The notes below the pieces were generated by a model. That model was not told where the DNA came from, did no database searches, and was given only the letters and a program-made list of their open reading frames with translations. Positions 9,458 to 18,957 of a stretch of 24,835 nt of DNA are shown piece by piece. Source of the DNA: Nemertoderma westbladi (Eukaryota > Xenacoelomorpha > Nemertodermatida > Nemertodermatidae); NCBI GenBank assembly GCA_032718475.1, contig JAUCBJ010005968.1, forward strand, positions 1 through 24,835, written 5' to 3'. The translations under genes were made by a program, and so were the position numbers. How positions within the stretch are numbered: position 1 is the stretch's first letter; each line of letters starts with the position of its first letter.

Positions 9458-9967
9458 AACCAGTTCAGCCACTTGCCCCTGACATTCACTCTCCCACCTA
9501 ATCCACATTGAACAGGCAGTCTTAAGTTGTATATCCAATCTCCAGCAGCGGACCTACCGGCCTCAAGTATGTTAGAGTGAAACAGGAGGAAAGTACAAAT
9601 AAATAAATATTCAGCTCGAGTATTGCTGCCAGGTGAAATAAATAAATAAATTGGAGTTGAGCTGTAATACGCTGGATCAACCCCCGGTGACGCGCTTTCT
9701 CATTTTCCATTTCTGAACAAAACCAGAATATTACACCATTAATTACAGTTGCATTAACAGCTCAACTCCAATTCATTTATTAATTTTCACCTGGCAGCAA
9801 TACTTGAGGTAAAATTTATTTATTTGTACTTTCCTCCTGTTTCACTCTAGCATACTTGAGGCCGGTAGGTCCGCTGTTAGAGATGGATATGCAACTTAAA
9901 ACTGCCTGTTCAATAGAAGTGGATTAGGTGGGAGTCTGAGTGTCAGGGACTAGTGGCTGAGCTGGTT

Positions 9968-10013
9968 AGCGCTACTGATGAGGCCGGATAGTCCGAAACG
10001 TACGTATAGCGCT
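9968..10013 (+). ncRNA. Hammerhead ribozyme, type I, short stem III (plus copy)
   Basis: Stem I is AGCGCTA (9968-9974) with TAGCGCT (10007-10013), and wobble pairs may extend it. The core CTGATGA is at 9975-9981 and GAAA at 9995-9998. Stem II is 9982-9994 (GGCCGGATAGTCC), weaker than in the minus copy because of one mismatch or bulge. Stem III is ACG (9998-10000) with CGT (10003-10005). The predicted cut is after A10006. Flanking GGCTGAGCTGGTTAGCGC and GGTTCAACCCC words imitate tRNA A and B boxes, so tRNA scanners may call this a pseudo-tRNA. Confidence 0.78.
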
Positions 10014-10125
10014 GGTTCAACCCCCGGTGACGCGCTTTTCATTTTTTCAATTTCTGAACAAAACCATAACATTACATCTTTAATACAGTTGCATTAACAG
10101 CTCAACTCTAATTCATTTAAAAATA

Positions 10126-11770
10126 TTTCCATACGTATCACACTCGCTCTATCATGCGTATCGCTCTTATGGGGTCGAAATTAACTTCGTTTCACAATTT
10201 TTCCATAGGTTACCTTCTTGTGGTCTATCCGTCTGGAGCCGTAAATATCTACAAGTTGGTTTTTCTCGGTTGTTGAGGCAACGCCGACTTTTGTTATAGA
10301 GGCGTCGCAGAGTTAGAGGGGTTGGGACCAGTCAACAGTTCTACTAGCTAAAATTGTGGGTTTTCATGGTCACTGATTTAATTTCCGATGCCAGTTTTAA
10401 TTTTAAGCAGCCTCTTCTCTGTCTGTTTTCGGTCTGTCTGTCAAAATATTAGATAAGATAGACAGACAGCCGCCATAGATATTGAGACGAGATATTAATT
10501 TGCCTTGGTGTGTTATATCATAGGGCCGAATCATCTCTATACCCTTGGAATTATATGACAAAAAATAGGGGTTTTAAGTGATTGCAATATTTTGTTTACA
10601 ATCTATTCATTATATTTAACCCATAGTTACATGTATGAGAGAAAGAAAATAATACAAAATATTGTCGTCCTCAACATTTATTCCAATTTGCAATCAAAAT
10701 TAATTACTGTACTGCTGCATAGCAAAACAAATACACTGGCTAATTACTGTAACAACCAACTATTGAATCAGCTAGTCATTATAATCTAGCACTTTATAAC
10801 ATTACTACAGTGCTACTTGTATACAGGGCATGCTACTGCGTCCTATGGTCATTATTGGACCCGTCGAATAAAGTATTCTCAGCCGACGTATAAAGTGCCT
10901 TTCTGTAAAAAGTTACATATACATAATATATGTAATCACTTCCTACCACAATAAGTTACCGGTACATATAACATTACAATTTTCGAATAAAATACACCCC
11001 CAGTCCACCATAGTTAATTTGAAACGGTATTCACAACATAACAAGTACCGGCACAATAACTGCAGATAAAACTGGATGAAAATCGTAAAATTAACATAAG
11101 AACTACGTACCGAATAGTAAATAGAAAATTATTAGATACTTAATTCCTAAACTACAAAATGATAAAATTACAATTACATAAAATATAACCAGTAATATAA
11201 CTTACATAATAATCTGCACTGAACAAAAATGTCGCGATAATTATAAAGTCTTATCGAGACTTGAAGAAATATAAGCACCATGAAAAAGTACTACTGATAC
11301 AATTCTAGAATCGAGTTCTCTTTCCAAAAATTACCACTTTTCTCAGATAACAATTTTACTTAATCCCATAAGATTACAAATGGCAGAAAGTATTTTCCCA
11401 CGAGATTCCATAGCAAAACAATGGCAATGATTGCTCTATAGTTTGCAAATTTTTTTGAACAACAAAAATACTTTGATCGTTTATTGTTTTGGTTGTAAAA
11501 GCCACGTCACATGTTAACTTCACTGCCGTATACTGCCGTTTACTGTCTGGCGTATGTCCAGACAGCAAGATAAATATTAGGTAGGGGTAGGCCTGCTATC
11601 TATACTGGTATATGTCTATAATATTGTATGTGATAAAGAGAATCGAAGCCCGGTTATTTATTATGAAATAAGCTATGAAATAGGCTCCCTTGTACGGTGC
11701 ATGGTATATAATTAATGCGAAATATTGGATATATTACATTACATAACGTATTAATTAATTCACTACCGGT
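10126..11770. other. Non-coding stretch
   Basis: No convincing gene. Contents are a slightly GC-richer patch at 10200-10350 with no frame I trust, and a GTCTGTCTGTC/GACAGACAG hairpin at about 10433-10470. There is also a stray copy of the 68-71 bp repeat word (GATCGTTTATTGTTTTGGTT) at about 11475, and a CTGTCTGG/CCAGACAG hairpin near 11543-11566. Confidence 0.45.
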
Positions 11771-11778
11771 AGGTTTAA

Positions 11779-11902
11779 GGCCATGATACACAACAGGAGC
11801 GGCAGCGGCCACTTTTTAAAAATAGACCACATTATTTTCTATGGGTGATGATACACCACAAATGGCTGCTGCCGCTCGCCGCTCCTATAGTGTATCATGG
11901 CC
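11779..11902. mobile_element. 124-bp MITE with GGCC termini and TTTAA target duplication
   Basis: The ends are GGCCATGATACAC and its complement GTGTATCATGGCC. Inverted similarity continues into GGAGCGGCAGCGGC, with a small offset on the other side. TTTAA flanks both sides (11774-11778 and 11903-11907). It encodes nothing. The terminal word resembles that of the element at 22027-22214, which suggests one family. Confidence 0.8.
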
Positions 11903-11907
11903 TTTAA

Positions 11908-13655
11908 ATAATACAATATTTGTGATGATTTAAATTTAAAAAAAACTACATATAACTGAACAAAATGTGCGAATTTAATAATTTCCATTTTGGTCTTCTA
12001 TACTAAATGGTGAATACAATTAAAATCATAGCTAAATGCTATCCAGTGAGTTTACTATCTGTATTACCATCTTCTATCACACTATATAATTAGAAATAAT
12101 TACTTCAGAACATTACATTATACCGGTATTATTACAATAAACGTAGTACTAATTTTTAAAATAAATTTTGTTTAAATATATAATAAAACGAAAATAATTG
12201 TTTTTTTTTCAACAATCATTAAAACCTTTAGAACTCCATTTACAAAAAGGCACAGATAATTAAACAAATCCAGATATATCTACTCACAATCGCATCAGAT
12301 TTTAATAGATCAACAACACCTAACAATATATATTGTATATTTTATATTGTGTAAATTAGTTATATAATAGATTATTATTGCCTTAATTGTTTATTTATCT
12401 AATTAACTAAACAACTAGATCACGCCTGTAACCGGAGATTAATTTAATTTAATTCATATTAATTATTATTTAAACTCGAAATATTTTGTTCTATATTAAA
12501 AAAAAGTGATACTAGTGAAGAGCGTTTTGTCTTAAAGGTGCCAAGGGTATTTAATTTAATCTCTTAAGGACATTTCTTTGTAATTAGAGAAAAAAACCAA
12601 TAAAATGCATAATGTGATATCGATGCAAAACATAAACATTAAAAACAATAAAATGAAATAAAATGAATCTAAAAAAAACGACAACAAACCAATTCCTATT
12701 GGTTTGTTGCAATGACAACAATTATTTCTCTCCAGGTGGGAAGTGTTTCTCATTCCCCAATTATTTTACGGTGCCATTTTATTACGGGAACGTTAAATAC
12801 GTTTTAATGTTTTGTGCGGGGATGAAGAGCAATATACTGCAAGCGTTAACAGTTTTGAGGCAAAGAGGTATGGTGGTGGGGTGGGGTAGCCTTGGGTTCT
12901 AATTAGTTTAGGGCCTAATTTTCTCGAATTATATGTTTGTTTTTTCCATTGTTTGTAATTGTTAGCATACCGGTATATAAATAATAAAAATATAATTTCG
13001 AAATGCAGTTCAGTACAATATTTGACAGGGATGCAAAAACAAGCATTTTTGTACTTAACCTTAACACTAGGGTCAGCTTGCAGGCTTGTGAGGTTCATAT
13101 CTAAGAAATTTTAACATTGTCTTGTCTAAATTAATACCGGTACTTCAACCAATTTGCACCCAGGCGAATTAGGCCTATTGCTGAGGTTATATATAAATGT
13201 GTTTGATATTTATGAAAAATTACATACCGGTATACTACCAAACCATATTAAATTAATAACCGTATGCCGTTGAGTAAAGACTTTACCGTCAAACTGATAC
13301 GACCAGATAAATTAAAGTATTCAATTCACCATAATAATTTATATACCGGTACCGATAAAAACCAGCTTATACGCAAATATAAAAGTACATAATACATAAT
13401 AGTACGATGGAAGATTAAATAAATTAAAATACAGAATGATTGTCGATTGATAAAATATGTTCAACACAACGATTCTATGTCCGAATAATATTCTTAACCA
13501 TGGGAAACTAATTGGTCTGATATATCTGTATATGTCGTACACGTTTAGATGCAATCCCGCGTCAACCGACAACGTTAAAAGTTGCGCGATCACAAAATAT
13601 CTGAATAAAACTTAACGTGAAATCGAATATAGCGAAATCAAACGAATAGATTAGA
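11908..13655. other. Non-coding AT-rich stretch downstream of the Rab10-like gene
   Basis: AT-rich throughout. A perfect 12-bp hairpin lies at 12682-12709 (CAACAAACCAAT, loop TCCT). Several ACCGGT words occur (near 12123, 12970, 13137, 13226, 13345). The reading frame at 12663-12902 has no recognisable domain. The portion next to 13655 is the likely 3' UTR of the minus-strand Rab gene, with no clear AATAAA seen. Confidence 0.45.
12682..12709. repeat. Perfect 12-bp hairpin with 4-nt loop
   Basis: CAACAAACCAAT at 12682-12693 and ATTGGTTTGTTG at 12698-12709, loop TCCT. No gene or terminator context. Confidence 0.8.
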
Positions 13656-14261
13656 TTAACAACCACATCCAGAATCGCCGTGCCCCCCCTTTTGTTTAAT
13701 ATTCACTGTACCAGATGCGCCAGGCTGGTTTTGTTGGTCTTGCTTCTTTAGGATATCCTCTGCTAAGCCAGTAAAAGCCTCTGTAATGTTCGTATTTGTC
13801 TTGGCACTGGTTTCGTAGAATTTCACCCCGTATTGCTCGCTAATAGACTGCCCTTTACCTTTCGGAATCACTCGAAATTCCTCCATGTCAACCTTGTTAC
13901 CAAGCAACACCTTTTCGACGTCTTCACTGGCGTGGTCATTAATATTACTGATCCACTTGTTAATATTTTCGAATGATTTTAGACTGGTGATATCGTAGAC
14001 TAGCATAATGCCCATTGCTCCCCTGTAATACGAAGTGGTAATGGTATGGAACCTCTCTTGCCCGGCCGTATCCCATATCTGTAACTTTATCCTTTTCGAA
14101 TCCAATTCAATGGTTTTTATCTTAAAATCAATTCCGATAGTCGAAATAAATGTATTACTGAAGGCATCGTCCGAGAATCGAAATAAGATACATGTTTTAC
14201 CAACACCGGAATCGCCGATAAGCAGCAGTTTGAATAAATAATCATAGGTTCTCGCAGACAT
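13656..14261 (-). CDS. Rab10-like small GTPase, intronless
   Basis: An uninterrupted 201-residue Rab GTPase of the usual family length. Rabs bind GDP or GTP and direct vesicle traffic; Rab10 acts in exocytic, endosomal and basolateral transport. Motifs in order are the P-loop GDSGVGKT (16-23), switch I with Thr41, WDTAGQE (63-69), the guanine motif NKVD (122-125) and ETSAK (150-154). The C-terminal CGC is a dual-prenylation signal. Phe-His-Thr at 71-73 followed by ITTSYYRG is the Rab10 form (Rab8 has FRT). Thr73 matches the residue phosphorylated by LRRK2 in human Rab10. NKVD replaces the usual NKCD, and CGC replaces the terminal CC of human Rab10. Metazoan Rab10 genes normally have introns. 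The single exon suggests a retrocopy or intron loss. All motifs are intact, so it is probably functional. No poly-A tail or target duplication is visible, so it would be old. Confidence 0.93.
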   Translation of the reverse strand: MSARTYDYLFKLLLIGDSGVGKTCILFRFSDDAFSNTFISTIGIDFKIKTIELDSKRIKLQIWDTAGQERFHTITTSYYRGAMGIMLVYDITSLKSFENINKWISNINDHASEDVEKVLLGNKVDMEEFRVIPKGKGQSISEQYGVKFYETSAKTNTNITEAFTGLAEDILKKQDQQNQPGASGTVNIKQKGGHGDSGCGC

Positions 14262-14820
14262 TATATTATGTTGTGATAAGTTAAATAGAAAATTATTAAT
14301 CAGTAGGCCTAGATCAGTCAGTAATTCTTCTCAAATTAGGAATTAGACCTAAGGCGGTACCGGTAAGGTGCGCTCAGGTGGTACTGGTACCCGGTACAAC
14401 TGATGGCCGCAGGGGTGACAGACCCCTAGTCCCAGTTACGGTTACACAGCCACTTCGACACAGAAATTATGTACCGTAGTCTTCTAACGAAGTGTGCTGT
14501 GTCGAAATGCAGAAATGTCTCTACCGTAACGTAAAGCAATTACAAACATCATAGCTGCATGGTTGGTTCACTTGGTTCAGAGTATTATGCATGGCAGCAT
14601 GGTCGCACGTTATTTTAGCCAAAACAATAAACTAAAACACTACAGAACAGGCAGACAGGTTACATTATTACACTGTTACAATTATATTTTTGAGAGGGAA
14701 GAGGGTAATAGGTCAAAACGTACCTCGGTTCTCGGCTAAACTTAAAACGTGCCCGCTCAATAGGCCTACAGCAATATGCAATACCTGAATACTGGCAACG
14801 TACCGGCAGACCGGTACCGG
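14262..14820. other. Upstream flank of the Rab10-like gene
   Basis: This should hold the promoter and 5' UTR of the Rab gene. No TATA box is evident. It contains ACCGGT/GGTACC words at 14356-14397. An inverted repeat, ACTTCGACACAG (about 14452) with CTGTGTCGAAAT (about 14498), could fold into a hairpin. No coding frame is seen. Confidence 0.4.
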
Positions 14821-14825
14821 TACCC

Positions 14826-14958
14826 AAACAAATCACAACAACAGAACAAATCACACCAAATCACAAAAATAATCCCAAAACCAAATCACACCGAAGCACC
14901 GAATGATACCAAATCAAACCAAACAGCCAAATCACAACAAATCACCAAATCACAAATA
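14826..14958. repeat. Imperfect CAAATCACA minisatellite
   Basis: About ten loose copies of the CAAATCACA word, with variants CCAAATCAAACC and ACAAATCACAAC. It ends at a minus-strand fragment of the 68-71 bp repeat (AAAGGAGCAGGTTACAG). Confidence 0.75.
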
Positions 14959-15078
14959 AAGGAGCAGGTTACAGTTTTGACAGTGCACAGTGCTGTAGTC
15001 AGGTAGTGGTAGGGCTACCCCAACCAGTAGGCTCTATACCCTACTTTACTAGGATAAAATTTAAGCCAAATCACCCGA

Positions 15079-15109
15079 CCCCCCCCCCCCCCCCCCCCCC
15101 CTCCCCCCC
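15079..15109. repeat. Poly-C tract (23 C plus a second C run)
   Basis: A run of 23 C at 15079-15101 followed by T and seven C. It is equivalent to a G run on the minus strand, and a possible quadruplex or assembly-error site. Confidence 0.85.
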
Positions 15110-15157
15110 TCCTCAATTTTCAATTTTGCTCGAAGTCCCAGACTAGTCATGCAAAAT

Positions 15158-15721
15158 GTATGAGGAAGGATTTGGATATTTGAATACAGGAGAGTACAGA
15201 TGCTTAATGCAGTCTTAATGAACAATTAATAGGCTATATACTGATATATCCTGATATCACAGTATCAGACAGTCAGACAGGGTCTTTACTCACAGTCAGA
15301 CAGTAACAACAGAGTACCGGTCAGCCGGTCCCGGTAGTGTACTGTACAGTCAGACAGTACCGGTACCTGTAAAGTAGTTTAATCCTACAGTCAGACAGTC
15401 CTATAATCTGTTATCTGTAATACTGCATACCGGTACTGTAATACTCACCTGCTGACATGCATATACTGACTGAAGGATATAGCAAAAATGTAATGAATGA
15501 AACATGTACCGGTACCGGTATGTAATGAAACATATCCCACCCACCCCCTGTCTTGAGTTGATGGTACAAGAGACATGTATTCAGTTAAATACTGCATGAT
15601 ATCGTATTTGAATTCGACGAACTTATGTTCCATAGATAAGAAACCAAAAAGTATGAGGAAGGATTTGGATACCGGTATTTGAATACAGGAGAGTACAGAT
15701 AATGCTTAATGAACAATTAAT
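15158..15721. repeat. Diverged direct duplication of a 70-bp segment
   Basis: The segment at 15158-15230 (TATGAGGAAGGATTTGGATA onward) returns at 15651-15721. The second copy carries an extra CCGGTA, making TACCGGTA, and lacks about ten bases before the final AACAATTAAT. Between the copies lie several CAGTCAGACAGT words (about 15265, 15292, 15348, 15390) and TACCGGTA runs. This may be a segmental duplication or two copies of a short repeat. Confidence 0.75.
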
Positions 15722-15814
15722 ATACACCATGTCCCGTAATATACTGTAGTGTCATTTTCTGATGACTACTACTACTAGGATCGGCATGCTGCATTGCAGC
15801 TGCATTTTTAAGAA

Positions 15815-16720
15815 TGCTGTGCCGGCTTATCGACAAAATTGCACCGCCACAACTCCCTATCACCCATGACATTTGCTAGATCATCCGCATCTTCAAGACC
15901 AGTGTCCTTTAAGATATGCGTCTCAAGAAAGTCATGGGCTGTCCACCATGCTTATTCACTCCATTAGGCTTCCAAAGTACAAGATTATGCACTGGCTGGT
16001 CCTCACGGCGAAAGCAATGTCCTGCAAAGCGGAGGCGATTTTGTTCTAGTGTCAAGCTTGGGGGAACCAATGAGACACCTCCAATGTTATATATTGTCTG
16101 GTTGGAGATGTGTGCATTGTACTTGACACAATGAACCCGGCGTAGCATTCTTGTGAATGTGCCATCCAGAGATTTGGTATCCACAGCAGTTAGAGCCCAG
16201 CATGGACTCCCATAGAGGAGTACTGGAACTACTGCTGCTCTAAATAATCGGACCTTAAGTTTCTGATTAATTCTCGTTGACTTCCAAATCCTGGAAAGCC
16301 TATTCAAGGCTCCCCATGCCTTTCCCTTACGTATTCGAAGGTCCTCACCTGACTTCCGGATCCATGATCTCAGGTAACAGAAAGTCATCCACATGCTCAA
16401 GCATACCATCTTTTGAGCTTATGCTCATCCGATCAGAGACTTGCTGAGGACTTTCAAAGTTAACTGTAAAAATTTTGGTCTTTCTGGAGTTAATAAAAAG
16501 ACCAACACTAGAAGCAGCATGTTCTAATGAGCTGAGGAGCCGTTGGACTCCCTCCTGTGATTCTGAGAGTACTCCTAAGTCATCAGCAAAGTCTAGATCA
16601 GTTAGGTACTTGGCAGGATTTCCTCGACTTCTGGAGCCAGTAGGTGAAGATATCATCACCCCCATCATCATTATGATGATCTAAGGACATGCGTAGAACA
16701 TAGTCAACTACAATTATGAA
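15815..16720 (-). pseudogene. LINE reverse transcriptase, motif C and thumb, frameshifted
   Basis: Frame one (about 16671-16410) holds the catalytic LDFADDLGVLSES motif and an LFINSRKTKIFTVNF strand. After a frameshift near 16400 the next frame (16409-15909) continues with FCYLRSWIRKSGED, the thumb helix with KVRLFRAAVVPVLLYGS, and a C-terminal domain ending in an arginine-rich stretch. A stop at 15909-15911 interrupts the last few residues, which continue to about 15815 as LEDADDLANVMGDRELWRC. The protein is complete at its C end but broken by at least one frameshift and one stop. Confidence 0.85.
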
Positions 16721-16958
16721 CAAGAATGGTGCAAGTGTGTCTCCCTGGAGGACGCCCCATAACACTTCAAATGGTTCTGTGTCACCGTCAACAGTAGACA
16801 CAAATGTTGTCGAACCATCGTATACTGATCTGATTGCTGCAATAATTTCATCAGGAACCCATATAATGAAAGCATGCTGAACATACGTGAGCGAGCGACT
16901 GAATCAAAGGCCTTGAAGAAGTCAACAAAGATAACAGCCAGATGCCTGTCTTTCTTTT
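16720..16958 (-). pseudogene. LINE reverse transcriptase, motifs A and B
   Basis: Motif A is HLAVIFVDFFKAFDS at about 16950-16905. It is followed by the SMLSLYGF helix, then a frameshift near 16850. Motif B, GVLQGDTLAPFLF, lies in the frame covering 16801-16598. These belong to the same protein as the neighbouring pieces. The upstream side is interrupted by the inserted segment that starts at about 16959. Confidence 0.85.
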
Positions 16959-17515
16959 TTGATATTGATATTTGATATTGATATTGATTTATTGAGATCA
17001 TAATATTAATACTGTAATACAACAATCAAATGGGTTATAACGGTAAATATAGCTTAAAATATATTGATACTATAAATAAAATACTGTAGTTGTAGTTATG
17101 TTATGGTAGAAAACGGCAAATATGTCTCGTAGGATAGCCCCATGAGGCATAGCCTCATCTCCCTGGGGGTCCTCTAAAAAATAATGGGATAAGTATGAAA
17201 TGTGCAAATGGATCTACTACACGTACGATAGCAGATTGCAACAAGTCTAGGGTTAATTTCATACACCATCAACTAAAAATAATCATTAAAAATAAATATT
17301 TGGAATTGCATGCAATGTCACAATTAATTGTAGCCAATGATTACGTACAAGTAAAAGGTTGGCAAAATTAAAAATAAGGATACGTAAAATAAATTAAAAT
17401 TAGGTAAGTAAAGTGGGTTAATTAAGTGGAAATTCTGATGGTGACGGATATTCACAAGGTGCTAGTCAAAAAGTGCTAGTAAAATTAAACAAATTTAAGT
17501 TTAAGTACAACTCTA
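16959..17515 (-). mobile_element. SINE or LINE 3'-end inserted in the reverse transcriptase
   Basis: About 555 bp of AT-rich DNA separates two parts of the RT that would otherwise be adjacent (EELS... and ...KDRHLAVIF). On the minus strand it ends in a short-period tail, (AATATC)n-like, at 16960-16990. A strong hairpin word ATGAGGC/GCCTCAT lies at 17143-17159, next to CCCCCAGGG. Tail and position suggest a retroposed SINE or a 5'-truncated LINE. No A or B box and no clear target duplication were found, so the class is uncertain. Confidence 0.55.
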
Positions 17516-17519
17516 AGTT

Positions 17520-17787
17520 TAAGTGATAACTCTTCAATTATCCTTCTAAGTGCCAAAATGGGCTCCATGGTCCCACGACCTTTACGGAACCCATTCTGAT
17601 TTCCACGGAGCAGTCTCTCAATGGGATCCCTGATGCGATTTAATAGAGTTCTATTGTATAGCTTTGCAGCAATCGAGATCAATGAGATTCCCCGAAAAGA
17701 ACCATAGAGTGTTAGGTTGCCTTTCTTGGGAACTGGCACCAACTTATTTGTTTTCATTTCTTGCGGGACTCTTGTTGTTCGGTACAT
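17520..17787 (-). pseudogene. LINE reverse transcriptase, fingers region
   Basis: Minus frame with KLVPVPKKGNLTLYGSFRG, then ISLISIAAKLYNRTLLNRI, NQNGFRKGRGT and ILALRRIIEELS. These are the classic LINE RT blocks before motif A. It starts directly at the left end of the DNA transposon and continues, after removal of that element, from the 19457-20188 piece: both sides share the residues Asp-Met-Tyr encoded at the duplicated target. Confidence 0.88.
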
Positions 17788-17790
17788 GTC

Positions 17791-18313
17791 TATGGTGGCC
17801 CATTAGAGCCACTACATTTTATTTATTAATTTTTGCGTGAACAAAATTTCATTTAATTTAATGTTAATTTTTAAATAAAGTACAATTAAAAAAAACATTA
17901 AATGTACTTTCACTTTTGTTTCCAATTAGTTTTACTTTCACTTTCGTTTTATTTTCAGTTTTACTTTCACTTTCGATTTCATTTTAGTTTTACTTTCTCT
18001 TTCGTTTTAATATTAGTTTTAGTTTTACATTCACTTTCGATTTCATTTTAGTTTTACTTTAACTTTAACTTTCGTTTTCATTTCATTTTCGATTTTTGCA
18101 CACGGCCCATTACAGTCACCCTATTAGCCAAGGACTACGGCGGCCACCTTTTACCCTTACAATCAATTGCAGGCTGTGGCTCCAATGGGCCATGCAAGGC
18201 AGCCCAGTACAGCCATCGATTTTCGAAGAGAAACTTAAAACTGATTTTTGCAGGTGGCCCATGGCGGTCATTTCCCTATGATGGGACTAGGAGAGCCAGA
18301 CTGACAGAGAGAA
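17791..18313 (+). repeat. Left terminal inverted repeat of the DNA transposon
   Basis: About 523 bp, starting TATGGTGGCC and ending GACTGACAGAGAGAA. It contains the pyrimidine tract at 17907-18090 and GGCCCAT words at 17797, 18107 and 18256. Small indels in the tract account for the length difference from the right arm. Confidence 0.9.
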
Positions 18314-18444
18314 TTCACAACCTAGGCCTAACTCATACACTACTGAATATTGCTGAATTGGCTTGCTGTAAGGCATTTTACTGCTTTAATTTAGATCATT
18401 GGTTTAGGCCTATTTCATTTATTCATTATGGCATGGCAAAATGA

Positions 18445-18900
18445 CCATGTTCTCAAACGAAGGATGACGGACTTAGTAGCGCTGAACTGGAAACGAAAGA
18501 GATTCTAGTTAGTCTTACAAAGGAATTTGACACTTACCCATCTTTGAAATCACTTGATCGAAGACTTCGTTTTTTCGAAATTAATTACATTACTTACGAC
18601 ACTACTTTAGAGAGTGTAAGGAACACTGTAGTAATCCAAGAACTGGATGGACCAGGAAGGGATCTCGGGTATCGGGCCTTACATTTGAAATTACGGACTT
18701 TCCATGGAATCAAGGTGCCACGGTCTCTTGTATACCAAATAATGGGGGACATTGCCCCAGACATTTTGGAGGCTAGAAGATTAGAGAATAGGAAAAAACC
18801 TCATTTGACCCCGTTTCAGTCCGATGGCCCGATGTGGTTGCTATCTTGTGACGGTCACGACAAATTGTGTGGTTTTCAAAACTCTTGCAGAATGCTGTAA
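18445..18900 (+). pseudogene. Truncated IS3/rve-like integrase (transposase)
   Basis: The frame is open from 18445 to the stop at 18898-18900, with no ATG before about 18742, so a 5' exon or start is missing. It shows ELETKEILVSLTKEFDTYPS, a helix-turn-helix-like stretch (LDRRLRFF), then GPGRDLGYRALH, HGIKVPRSLVYQIM, and finally WLLSCDGHDKLCGFQN. The last block matches the position of the first catalytic Asp (WxxDGxDKL) in animal rve-type integrase proteins. Translation then leaves the family after GFQNS and ends, so the rest of the DDE core is deleted. It cannot be active. It identifies the lineage of the element. Confidence 0.7.
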
Positions 18901-18957
18901 TGTCACAATGCTGGATTGTTGCTGGGTATGCTGTATGGGTTAGGCCTAGGCTGTGAC

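Larger units (their letters stand above)
9343..10121. mobile_element. Hammerhead-ribozyme repeat: 340-bp tandem unit with an inverted copy (retrozyme or Penelope-like terminal repeat)
   Basis: On the right, a unit repeats with a period of exactly 340 bp. CCCCCGGTGACGCGCTT occurs at 9681 and 10021, and CAGTTGCATTAACAGCTCAA occurs at 9746 and 10086. This gives about 1.3 tandem copies (about 9668-10121). To the left, 9343-9662 is an inverted copy of 9758-10075, so the locus is one large imperfect palindrome. Each full arm carries a complete hammerhead motif. Animal retrozymes are tandem units of a few hundred bases with type I hammerheads, and Penelope-like retroelements carry hammerheads in direct or inverted terminal repeats. 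Both fit. No GIY-YIG endonuclease or Penelope RT is seen nearby, so the copy is non-autonomous or a terminal-repeat remnant. Confidence 0.8.

Noticed and set aside
9385-9480. tRNA gene (A-box and B-box words) on the minus strand, and its plus copy at 9950-10030
   Set aside because: The A-box word and B box flank a complete hammerhead core; the middle cannot form a cloverleaf.
12663-12902. 79-residue plus-strand frame with a possible TCTCTCCAG acceptor inside
   Set aside because: No recognised domain. Its start overlaps a perfect hairpin, and there is no partner exon.
13339-13593. 84-residue minus frame just downstream of the Rab10-like gene
   Set aside because: AT-rich, tyrosine- and isoleucine-heavy composition without a motif; probably Rab 3' UTR.
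18096-18281. 61-residue frame, identical to one on the minus strand at 18990-19175
   Set aside because: Both are mirror copies within the transposon arms, not genes. The identity is evidence of arm similarity.
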